DNA from: Saccharum officinarum
Taxonomy: Eukaryota > Streptophyta > Magnoliopsida > Poales > Poaceae
DNA: 64,000 bases
NCBI GenBank assembly: GCA_020631735.1
Contig: CM036162.1
Location: 94,970,401 to 95,034,400, forward strand
Reading direction: 5' to 3'
Shown here: one piece after another, positions 1-9,263 of the stretch
How positions within the stretch are numbered: position 1 is the first letter of the stretch
How the letters are laid out: each line of letters opens with the position of its first letter
Program-made: the position numbers and the translations under genes
Notes under the pieces: generated by a model
What the model was told of the DNA's origin: nothing
Databases searched by the model: none
The model's input: only the letters and a program-made list of their open reading frames with translations

Positions 1-601
1 TTTGTGCCTACCTCGGCGAAACGCCAAAGGCAACATTAGTATATTGCTCGTGTCATTGCAACCTTTTGCCATTTAGTAGGTTCTTGTGGCGCCTTTTGAG
101 AGGCTCGGTGTGTGACCGATTAGCCACCGAACCACGTGGTGAAGAGGGACACAACAAGGACTAGCGTGCCGGCAAGCACGTGAACCTCGGGATAAATCTT
201 CGTGTCATCACTTTCATATTGTGATTGATTGATCCCGGTGTTTGGTTATCTTGGTATTCATCTCTTGATCATATTGATTGGTTGGCTCAATTCTTCGCCC
301 CTCGGTGATACCCTCCTAACTCCCTATTGTATTAATTTCTTAGTTATCTTTGCTAGCAAGTTAGCTTTGCTAGAGTAGATTCTTTGTGTAGCTTGCTAGT
401 TGTAGTTTCCTTCTCGGTTTGACTTGTGCGGTTGAGTGCAAATACACTAGAATTTTGAATTGGTTAGGTGGCTTGCAAACACCCCGTAGGCTAAGCAAAA
501 CTCGCATCTCGCTCTTTGTTTTATTGATAAACTTGTTTAGCTTGTCTTTGTAGAAAATTTTAATAGGCTATTCACCCCCCTCTAGCCATCAAGACCTTTC
601 A
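1..601 (+). repeat. 5' LTR of the Sirevirus, 3' portion only
   Basis: The first base aligns with position 8622 of the 3' LTR and the copy ends with GACCTTTCA, the inverted complement of the TGAAAGTC start of the 3' LTR. Only the downstream part of the LTR is present; the promoter lies outside the window. Confidence 0.93.
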
Positions 602-603
602 AG

Positions 604-615
604 TGGTATTAGAGC
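604..615 (+). other. Primer binding site, initiator tRNA-Met type
   Basis: TGGTATTAGAGC lies 2 bp after the LTR end. It differs at one base from TGGTATCAGAGC, the complement of the 3' end of plant initiator tRNA-Met used by most Copia elements. Confidence 0.9.
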
Positions 616-655
616 CATGGTCACCGTTTGTAAGGCTTAACAACCTCGGTGTAAG

Positions 656-2842
656 ATGGCTCAAGTTATGTTCAACCATGTCGGGGGCAAGCCTCCATTC
701 TTTGGTGGTGTCACATCTTTTGATCATTGGAAAAGAAAGATAAAGCAATACCTTGGCTCTCTTCATGAGAACGTTTGGGAGGTGACACACCATGATTATG
801 CTATCATTGATCCTGACAACCTCACCAACAATGACCGCATCAACAACCAATGCAACACTATGGCTCTTAATACTCTCTACAATGGGATTGATGCAAAGGT
901 CTTTGAGCAAATCAAGGATCTTAAAATGACAAGTGAAGTATGGACAAGATTAGAGGAAACATATGAGGGCACTTCAACAGAAAAGTGTGCCAAACTATAT
1001 ATGCTCAAGGACAAGTTCTCCACTTTTAAGATGAAGGATGATGAATCCATCCCGGAGATGTTCTATAGGCTCCAAGTCATTGTCAATGATCTCAAGGGGC
1101 TTGGAGAGAAGGTTGAGGACAAGGACTTCTCACATAAGTTCTTGATGTGTTTACCCAAGAAGTTTGATACCTTGAGAAGAATGATCTTTAGAGAGGGTTT
1201 GGACAAGGTGACTCCAAACCAAGTGCTTGGAGATGTTATGACCGATGCTCAATATGATGATGATGAAGATGAAGATGAGAAGAAGGAGATCAAGGTCAAG
1301 CAAGAGAAGACCACCGCATTCAAGGCTTTTTCTTCCAAGGGCAAGAGCAAGGTTGATGATGATGATGATCCTTTTGATGATGAGATCATGGCCCTTCTAG
1401 TGCAAAAGATGGGTCGGTTCATGAAGAAGAGAGGCTATGGTGCAAGAAAGAGAAGGGACTTCATGAAGGCAAAGGAGGTGCTTTGCTACAATTGCAATAG
1501 CCCCGATCATGTAGTGGCAAAGTGCCCCTATGAAGACAAAAGATATCATGATGGGGAGTTGAAGTTGAAGAAGAACAAGAAGGACAAGAAGGAGAAGAAA
1601 GCAAAGAAGAGCTTCACATTCAACAACAAGAAGAAGGGTGGTGGTTATATGGTCACTTGGGATAGTGACAACTCCGATAGTGATGATGATGAAAGCTCTA
1701 GTGATGATGAGAGGACCACTCGGCGAGCCATTGCAAACATTGCCCTCTCCAACAAGCCATCCATCTTCGACACTATATCAACATGCCTTATGGCCAAGCC
1801 TACAAAGGTAAAATATGATGATAGTGATGATGATTCTTATGCTAGTGATGATTGTAGGAGTGATGATGAGGAGGATGAGGACTACTCCAAGGATGATCTA
1901 TTGGGCATAATAGATCAAATGAGCAAGGGCTACAAGAGGACAACCAAGAAATATAAAATCTTGGAACAAGAGCTCATTGCCAAGAGCAATGAAAATGATA
2001 CCTTGATGGAGGAGCTTGTTGCTCTCAAAAAGAGTAAGGAGTGCAAAGGAATTGAACAAGAGCTCAAAGCTCTTAGGAAATCCTTTGATGAGCTAGAGGC
2101 TTCTCGTGAGTGTCTAAAGGAAGACCACGAGGATCTTGAAATTGCTCACACTAGGCTTAAGGAAGCCCACTCCACTCTACTTGAGCTCATCAAGGAAAAG
2201 GACCTCAAGTTGGAGAAGCTCATGAAGGAAGCTAAGGAGGAGCAAGTGATTATCACTTGTGATATTGGACTAACATGTGATATTATTGATGATTCTTTAT
2301 GTGTTGGTCCTACTAATGCTTCATGTAGCTCATCATCATCCACCACAACCAACTCTATCTCTACTACTAGTGATTCATCACTTGTGGTTGAGAATAAGAC
2401 TCTCAAGAGAGAGGTGGATAATCTCACCCGCGCATTAGGTAATGCCTATGGTGGGGATGCCCGCTTGCTAAAATGCTTGGGTAGCCAAGGGTTCTCTCTT
2501 AACAAAGAGGGTTTGGGCTATACTCCCAAGAAGGGCAAGGCGGCCTTTGCTACTCCAAAGCCTCGCTTTGTGAAGAGCAATGGTCATTATTGCAATAGAT
2601 GTAAGCAAGTTGGGCATCTAGAGATTAATTGCAATAAAATGAACAAGAACAAGAAAAATGCTAATGTACCTTACATTCCTTTTGATTCTTGTTATGTGCT
2701 TACCAAGCGTGAGAAAGGTGTGCATGCTAGGTTTGTTGGTACACCAATTGTGGGCCCAAAGAAGAAGGCTATTTGGGTACCAAAGAGCTTAGTGACTAAC
2801 CTCCAAGGACCCAAGCAAGTATGGGTACCTAAAAAACATTAA
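656..2842 (+). CDS. gag: Gag polyprotein of the Sirevirus (intact, 728 aa)
   Basis: Structural protein that forms the cytoplasmic virus-like particle and packages the element RNA. The N-terminal ~220 residues read as a UBN2/DUF4219-type Copia Gag domain (FDHWKRKIKQYL, WTRLEETYEGTS). Two CX2CX4HX4C zinc knuckles are present, around residues 276-290 (CYNCNSPDHVVAKC) and 646-660 (CNRCKQVGHLEINC). Between them lie acidic Asp/Glu runs, Lys-rich stretches and a heptad-like coiled-coil region (about residues 430-560). The ATG is about 40 bp after the PBS and the frame is open to TAA. The length is typical of the extended Gag of Sireviruses. It is followed in the same frame by a second stop (TAG) before pol. 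Being intact, it could supply particles to defective relatives (inference). Confidence 0.92.
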   Translation: MAQVMFNHVGGKPPFFGGVTSFDHWKRKIKQYLGSLHENVWEVTHHDYAIIDPDNLTNNDRINNQCNTMALNTLYNGIDAKVFEQIKDLKMTSEVWTRLEETYEGTSTEKCAKLYMLKDKFSTFKMKDDESIPEMFYRLQVIVNDLKGLGEKVEDKDFSHKFLMCLPKKFDTLRRMIFREGLDKVTPNQVLGDVMTDAQYDDDEDEDEKKEIKVKQEKTTAFKAFSSKGKSKVDDDDDPFDDEIMALLVQKMGRFMKKRGYGARKRRDFMKAKEVLCYNCNSPDHVVAKCPYEDKRYHDGELKLKKNKKDKKEKKAKKSFTFNNKKKGGGYMVTWDSDNSDSDDDESSSDDERTTRRAIANIALSNKPSIFDTISTCLMAKPTKVKYDDSDDDSYASDDCRSDDEEDEDYSKDDLLGIIDQMSKGYKRTTKKYKILEQELIAKSNENDTLMEELVALKKSKECKGIEQELKALRKSFDELEASRECLKEDHEDLEIAHTRLKEAHSTLLELIKEKDLKLEKLMKEAKEEQVIITCDIGLTCDIIDDSLCVGPTNASCSSSSSTTTNSISTTSDSSLVVENKTLKREVDNLTRALGNAYGGDARLLKCLGSQGFSLNKEGLGYTPKKGKAAFATPKPRFVKSNGHYCNRCKQVGHLEINCNKMNKNKKNANVPYIPFDSCYVLTKREKGVHARFVGTPIVGPKKKAIWVPKSLVTNLQGPKQVWVPKKH

Positions 2843-2854
2843 TTTGTTTTGTAG

Positions 2855-5800
2855 GTCAATTACAAGGCCGGAGGAAGGCATTGGGTGCTTGATAGTGGGT
2901 GCTCTCAACATATGACCGGTGATTCAAGAATGTTCAACTCTCTCAAATCAAATGATAGTGGCATTTATAGTATCACTTTTGGTGACAATAGCAAGGGTGA
3001 TGTGAAGGCTCTTGGAAGGATTGCAATCTCAAATGATCATAGCATCTCCAATGTGCTACTAGTTGAAAAGCTCAATTTCAACTTGTTGTCGGTTGCTCAA
3101 TTGTGTGATCTCGCTTTCAAGTGCATATTTGGTGTTGATAATGTGGAGATAGTTAGTGTTGATGGCTCTAACTTGATCTTCAAAGGCTTTAGATTTGAGA
3201 ATCTATACTTGGTTGATTTCAATGCTAGTGACACTCAACTTTCAACATGCTTGCTCACCAAATCAAGTATGGGTTGGTTATGGCATAGAAGACTTGGTCA
3301 TGTTGGCATGAAGCAATTAAACAAGTTAGTGAAGCATGACTTGGTTAGAGTCTTGAAGGATGTCACATTTAAGAAAGATAAGCTATGTAGTGTATGTCAA
3401 GCCGAAAAGCAAGTAGGCAACACTCATCCATTGAAAAGCATTATGAGTACTTCCAAGGCATTTGAGTTGTTGCACATGGATCTATTTGGGCCAACTATAT
3501 ACACAAGCATTGGTGGCAACAAGTATGGCTTTGTGATTGTGGATGATTTCACTAGATACTCATGGGTATTCTTTCTTGTGGACAAGAGTGATGTATTTGA
3601 CATATTCAAGAAGTTCATCAAGAGAGTGCAAAATGAGTTTGAAACCACAATCAAGAAAGTGAAAAGTGATAATGGAAGTGAGTTTAGAAACACAAAAATT
3701 GATGAGCTATGTGATGAGCTTGGAATCAAACATCAATTCTCGGCCAAGTATACACCTCAACCAAATGGCCTAGTTGAGAGGAAGAATAGAACCTTAATTG
3801 ATATGACAAGATCAATGTTGAATGAGTATAATGTGAGTCATTCATTTTGGGCCGAAGCAATCAACACGGCTTGCTTCTATAGCAACCGCCTCTATTGCCA
3901 CAAGTTCTTAGAGAAGACACCTTATGAGATCTTAAATGGAAAAAAGCCCAACATTGCATACTTTCAAGTATTTGGTTGCAAATGCTATATCTTGAAGAAA
4001 GGCACTAGATTGAGCAAGTTTAAAAAGAAATATGATGAAGGCTTCCTACTTGGTTACTCAACTTCTAGCAAAGCTTATAGAGTATGGAACCTATCTAGTG
4101 GTTTACTTGAAGAAGTACATGATGTTGAGTTTGATGAAACAAATGGTTCTCAAGATAAAGAAGATAACTTGGATGATGTGAGAGGAACTCAATTGACCAA
4201 TGCTATGAAAGAAATGGATATTGGTGATATTAGGCCAAAGCAAGTGATTGATATGGATGACAAAGATCAAGTGATCCAAAGTCCAATTACACAAGCTAGC
4301 GGTTCTCTAATGCAAAATCAAGCTAGTACATCATCTCAAGTGCAACAAGATCAACAAGTGGCTAGTTCATCATCTCCAACTTATGATCAACATCAATATC
4401 CAAGCAATCAAGTCCAAGTGCTTAAACCAACTAACATTGCAAGAGATCATCCATTGGATTCCATCATTGGTGACATACAAAGAGGAGTTCAAACTAGATC
4501 AAGATTGGCATCATTTTGTGCTCACTCATCTTTTGTGTCAATGGAAGAACCCAAGGACATTGATAAAGCATTGAGAGATCCGGATTGGGTAAATGCAATG
4601 CATGAAGAGCTCAACAACTTCAAGAGAAATGAAGTATGGGAACTAGTTGAAAGGCCTAAGGATCACAATGTCATTGGAACAAGATGGGTCTTTCACAACA
4701 AGCAAGATCAAGATGGGATAGTAGTAAGAAACAAAGCAAGACTAGTGGCTCAAGGTTACACACAAATAGAGAGTCTTGACTTTGGTGAAACTTATGTCCC
4801 GGTTGCAAGATTGGAAGCAATTAGGATCTTACTTGCCTATGCTTGTGCTCACAATATCAAGCTATATCAAATGGATGTGAAGAGTGCATTTCTCAATGGG
4901 TATATCCAAGAGGAGGTGTATGTGGAGCAACCTCCCGGTTTTAAAGATGACAAGAAACCCAATCATGTATACAAGTTAAGGAAGGCTTTGTATGGATTGA
5001 AGCAAGCACCTAGAGCATGGTATGAAAGATTGAGGGATTTCTTGCTATCCAAAGGATTTGTCATGGGCAAAGTTGATACAACACTATTCACCAAAAAGAT
5101 TGAGAAAGACTTGTTTGTGTTGCAAATATATGTTGATGATATCATATTCGGTTCAACCAATCAAGATTATTGTGATGAGTTTGGAAAAATGATGGCAAAG
5201 GAATTTGAAATGTCAATGATTAGTGAACTTAGTTTCTTTCTTGGACTTCAAATTAAACAAATGAAGGAAGGAACATTTATAAGTTAAACCAAGTACATCA
5301 AAGATATGCTCAAAAAGTTTGGCATGGAAGATGCAAAGGGCATTACAACTCCAATGAGCACTAGTGGAAGCTTAGATAGTGACAAGAATGGCAATATGGT
5401 GGATCAAAAGCTATATAGATCAATGATTGGTAGCCTACTCTATGTGACGGCATCAAGGCCCGATGTAATGTTTAGTGTATGCATGTGTGCAAGATTTCAA
5501 GCCTCACCAAGAGAAAGTCATTTGAAGGCAACAAAGAGAATTTTGAGGTATTTGAAGCATACACAAGATGTTGGATTGTGGTATCCCAAAGGTGCATGCT
5601 TTGAGCTAGTTGGATATTCAGATTCCAACTATGCCGGTGACAAAGTGGAGAGAAAGAGCACTTCCGGGACTTGTCAATTGTTGGAAAGATCACTAGTCTC
5701 ATGGTCATCCAAGAAGCAAAATAGTATTGCACTATCTACCGCCGAGGCCGAATACATCGCCACGTGTAGTTGTTGTGCACAAATCTTGTGGATGAAGGCA

Positions 5801-6082
5801 ACATTGAAGGATTTTGGAATCAATTTCAAGAATGTGCCATTGCTATGTGACAATGAAAGTGCAGTGAAGCTAACCAACAATCCGATTCAACATCAAAGAA
5901 CAAAGCATATTGATGTTCGTCATCACTTTATTAGAGATCATCAACAAAAGGGTGACATTGCTATTGAGAGTGTGGGCACCGAAGATCAATTAGCCGATCT
6001 ATTCACCAAGCCACTTGACGAGAAGAGATTTCACAAGTTAAAGAATGAGTTGAACATACTTGACTTCTCCAACATGAGTTGA
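2855..6082 (+). pseudogene. pol: Pol polyprotein (PR-INT-RT-RNase H) of the Sirevirus, broken by one in-frame stop
   Basis: Encodes the enzymes for reverse transcription and integration. Order seen: aspartic protease ([11 protein letters not shown], just after 2880); GAG-pre-integrase HHCC region (WHRRLGHVG...CSVCQ, from about 3280); integrase core with first Asp in HMDLFGP, second in KSDNGSEF and Glu in NGLVERKNR; reverse transcriptase from about 4630 with YVDD near 5130; RNase H with AEAEYIA and CDNESAV, ending near 6060. A TAA at 5285-5287 cuts the frame in the C-terminal part of RT; the same frame then runs open to 6082, so this is a point nonsense change and not a frameshift. There is no ATG at the beginning; the frame opens after the TAG at 2852. 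All catalytic motifs I can check are present apart from the stop. Confidence 0.92.
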
Positions 6083-7237
6083 TGCACCCCATATATGACA
6101 CGCCTCTCCTTCGAGCCCCAAGGTACAATTGGTTGACATGTTATACATTCTATGCTAAGGACTTGTTTAGTGCATCTAGTCATAATTTACATGTTCTAGG
6201 CTCATTCATGAAAATCAAATGAATTTGAAGTTTATATGGTGCCACTATTGTTTCCATGACTTGTATGATCTAGTGGTAGCATATAACTTGTTTAAATAGC
6301 TTGTGATCCTAAGTGTTTAATCTAGATCACTTGTCTAAATATTTGCTTCAACATGGTGCATGATAACCCTTCTAATGAGGTGTGAAGAAGCTTTCCCTTG
6401 GATCAAACCGAAGCATTTTATTTATGCAAGCAATCTAGGTTGAATCACAAACTTGATCCTCACCCCATATTTTAACATGATAATCTATCTAAAGTTTGCT
6501 CCTTGTGGTCAATTGGTGTCAAAGGGGGAGAAAATGTTGTTCACAAAGATAGAACTCAAAGGAGGAGAAGCACAAAGGGGAGAATTGATAAAGAGAAGCA
6601 CAAAGGGGAGAATTGATAAAAGAAGGGGATCAACTAAAATTTTGAGCACACAAGTAGGGGGAGCAAGCTCTTAAGCATGATTGTTGCATCTCCATGTGCA
6701 CTTCATATGTATGATGCATAGTTATGCATTTCTTTTTCTCCGATACATTGCTTGTGTGGTGACTTGCTAGTATAATTTGAATGATGCATTGAGGTACTAG
6801 CATGAATAGGAAGTAGTTAGATTTTTCTTGCTTCATGTTTTTCAAAGTGGTACTAGAACCTTGCTTATAATGTTGATCTCACGAGGTTTCTAGTTATGTT
6901 TGTGTTTTTACAAGTGGTATCTAACTACACAAGGTGCTAAGATGGTGTTTATCGCTACTCCGATGGTATCACGCTTCAAAGGTCTATAATCTCAAACACT
7001 TAGCACCTATTGGTAGTCAATGCTCCTAATCTTTCCTATCTAACATGTATGCTTACAAAATCCAAACATATAGCATACATGTAGGGGGAGCCATTGCTAT
7101 CAATTTGAATTCATGATCACATGTCTATAATTCTTACACATGGTAATATACTTGGACAATGTGACATGGGTTCAATCAAAATTTTATCATAACATCTTTG
7201 TGAAAGGGTTGTCACCAATTACCAACAAGGGGGAGAT
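6083..7237 (+). other. Sirevirus 3' non-coding region with repeated polypurine tracts
   Basis: No convincing coding frame. G-rich purine tracts occur near 6521, 6574, 6602, 6655, 7081 and 7226, several as variants of AAGGGGGAG. A ~28-bp unit containing CACAAAGGGGAGAATTG is tandemly duplicated near 6565-6620. Near 6842 and 6909 are PBS-like stretches (AGTGGTACTAGAACC and AAGTGGTATCTAAC). Multiple polypurine tracts upstream of the 3' LTR are a described Sirevirus trait; the PBS-like copies I cannot place. Confidence 0.75.
7227..7236 (+). other. Polypurine tract adjoining the 3' LTR
   Basis: AAGGGGGAGA ends one base before the TGAAAGTC start of the 3' LTR, the expected place for plus-strand priming. 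Confidence 0.85.
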
Positions 7238-7815
7238 TGAAAGTCCTATGTTTGGTGTTGGTAATTAGTGACAATGCCTAAGTACTAATCCTATGCCTAA
7301 GTTGTATGTAGCATATGAGGATTAGTATATTCCAAGGTTGGTGGCAAGATGGACATGGTGATCATGATGGCCACACTTGGATTGGGATGCAACCCTACAT
7401 GATCAAGGCAAAGGTATATGCTTAAGGGTTGTGTCTTAGTAACCAAGACACCTAGTGGGTGTGGTTACATTATAGGATAGTTAGCCGTACTATAAAGAGG
7501 GGAATGACGTGGCTATTGAACTCCTAAGTGCCTCTAGATGTGCATTTCATAATCATATGCATTTGGATAGAACTAAAATTGCCTTGAAAAATGATTGTGA
7601 AAATGCTAACACACTCACACTTGACGAGATCACTTGGTGGTGTTAGCACGTTTGCGAAGGCGGTGGAGTTTGAGCGGTAGAGATGGTTTGGGATCCTCTC
7701 TCCCTCCCGCCGAGCTTGCGAGACGGGATTCAGGTGTTTGCGAGAAGTTGAAACGACTATTTTCCACTACGCCGGAAGCTCGGAAAAGAAACGAAGGCGA
7801 ACGGAGGTCACAGAG

Positions 7816-8270
7816 GTGACCGGACGCTAAACCGGACGCGGTCCTTGCATGACCGGACGCATCCGGTCAGTGTTCAGTGTCTGCGCGTTTTTCAGTTCGA
7901 TGATCGGACGCGAGGCACGTCCGGTCACTGATGATCGGACGCGTCCGGTCATTCAGGGAGCTTACTGGACTGTAACCAGACGTTGGCACTGTCGCGTCCG
8001 GTCATGTTTCTTCAGCGCGTCCGGTCGTTGTTTCGTTGAGCGCTGCTCAGGCGACCAGCGTGTCCGGTCATTCTCGGGACCAGCGCGTCCGGTCATTCGC
8101 AGCGCGTCCGGTCTGCGCGATGAGCGCGTCTAGTCGTTGCTTCGCAGTTAGCCATTGGGCGACCGGCGCGTCCGGTCGTTTGGACCAGCGCATCCGGTCA
8201 GTACTTCACGAGTTAGCCGTTGGGTGACCGACGCATCCGGTCAGTTGGACCAGCGCGTCCGGTCAACGCG
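7816..8270 (+). repeat. Array of GACCGGACG/CGTCCGGTC palindromic half-sites in the LTR
   Basis: About 15-17 copies of CGTCCGGTCA or its complement, irregularly spaced at 15-40 bp, some as full palindromes of the type GACCGGACGCGTCCGGTC. The array is CpG-rich compared with the rest of the LTR and stops about 50 bp before the TATA box. Related arrays occur in two other Sirevirus LTRs in this window. Palindromes of the CACCGGAC...GTCCGGTG kind are described for Sirevirus LTRs. Confidence 0.85.
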
Positions 8271-8316
8271 ATTTCGGCTGTTTAAGTTTCTAACGGCTCT
8301 ATTCGAAGGGATATGT

Positions 8317-8325
8317 CTATAAATA
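8317..8325 (+). promoter_or_regulatory. TATA box of the 3' LTR
   Basis: CTATAAATA in the middle of the LTR, after the palindrome array. A near-identical context (TGTTGGCCGGCTC just downstream) occurs at the TATA box of the solo LTR near 47451. Confidence 0.75.
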
Positions 8326-9226
8326 CTCGTTGGCCGGCTCAAGGCTCTCTCTCTCGATCATTTGACATACTTGTGAGCACTTTGAGCTAAGCAACTCCCC
8401 TCCCACTCATCTCTCTTGCTTCTTTGCATATTCGAAGTGAGATTGAGTGATCCAAGTGCATTTGCATTGCAAGATTGAATCTAGTTGGCACTTGGTGGTT
8501 GATTTGCTGCGGGATTCTTATTTCTCTTGGTGGTTGCCGCCACCTAGACGGCTTGGAGCAGCTTGGAGGCATTGGCAAGAGTTGGTGATTGTTCTTGGCC
8601 ACCTCCGGTGATTGTGAGGGGTTTGTGCCTACCTCGGCGAAGCGCCAAAGGCAACATTAGTATATTGCTCGTGTCATTGCAACCTTTTGCCATTTGGTAG
8701 GTTCTTGTGGTGCCTTTTGAGAGGCTCGGTGTGTGACCGATTAGCCACCGAACCACGTGGTGAAGAGGGACACAACGGGGACTAGCGTGCCGGCAAGCAC
8801 GTGAACCTCGGGATAAATCTTCGTGTCATCACTTTCATATTGTGATTGATTGATCCCGGTGTTCGGTTATCTTGGTATTCATCTCTTGATCATATTGATT
8901 GGTTGGCTCAATTCTTCGCCCCTCGGTGATACCCTCCTAACTCTCTCTTGTATTAATTTCTTAGTTATCTTTGCTAGCGAGTTAGCTTTGCTAGAGTAGC
9001 TTCTTTGTGTAGCTTGCTAGTTGTAGTTTCCTTCTCGGTTTGACTTGTGCGGTTGAGTGCAAATACACTAGAATTGTGAATTGGTTAGGTGGCTTGCAAA
9101 CACCCTGTAGGCTAAGCAAAACTCGCATCTCGCTATTTGTTTTCTTGATAAACTTGTTTAGCTTGTCTTTGTAGAAAATTTTAATAGGCTATTCACCCCC
9201 CCCCCTCTAGCCATCAAGACCTTTCA

Positions 9227-9263
9227 GCGGCGCCTTGAGATACCCTAGGTTATAACCCCGACA
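9227..9263 (-). mobile_element. Terminal 37 bp of a probable Gypsy-type LTR trapped between two Sireviruses
   Basis: On the minus strand, homology to Sirevirus RNase H stops at GACAATG and a new sequence starts TGTCGGGGTTATAACC, which looks like the 5' end of a grass Gypsy LTR. It continues only to the Sirevirus border at 9226. The rest would lie left of the window if the Sirevirus jumped into this LTR. Inference from the sharp loss of homology and the TG start. Confidence 0.5.

Larger units (their letters stand above)
1..9226 (+). mobile_element. Sirevirus (Ty1/Copia, SIRE/Maximus lineage) LTR retrotransposon, nearly complete
   Basis: Canonical Copia order is visible: 5' LTR end, PBS, gag, protease, integrase, reverse transcriptase, RNase H, polypurine tract, 3' LTR. 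The window starts inside the 5' LTR, so its first ~1.39 kb and the left target-site duplication are missing. Over the shared 601 bp I count 14 substitutions plus a C-run of 6 versus 10, about 2.3% divergence, which suggests a fairly recent insertion (around one million years under a typical grass LTR rate; inference). The lineage rests on the long two-knuckle Gag, the multiple polypurine tracts and the palindromic LTR repeats, all described for Sireviruses. The element sits inside other transposons. Confidence 0.93.
7238..9226 (+). repeat. 3' LTR of the Sirevirus (1989 bp)
   Basis: Begins TGAAAGTCCTATG and ends AGACCTTTCA, giving the inverted terminal TGAAAG/CTTTCA. The last 605 bp match the 5' LTR at the window start. 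It contains a palindrome array upstream of a TATA box. The next bases (GCGGC) would be the right target-site duplication; its partner lies outside the window. Confidence 0.94.

Noticed and set aside
3424..3729. Minus-strand frames inside the Sirevirus pol
   Set aside because: Antisense shadows of integrase coding sequence.
7816..8270. Possible CRISPR-like array of regularly repeated units
   Set aside because: Spacing is irregular, units are palindromic half-sites within an LTR, the genome is a plant, and there are no cas genes.
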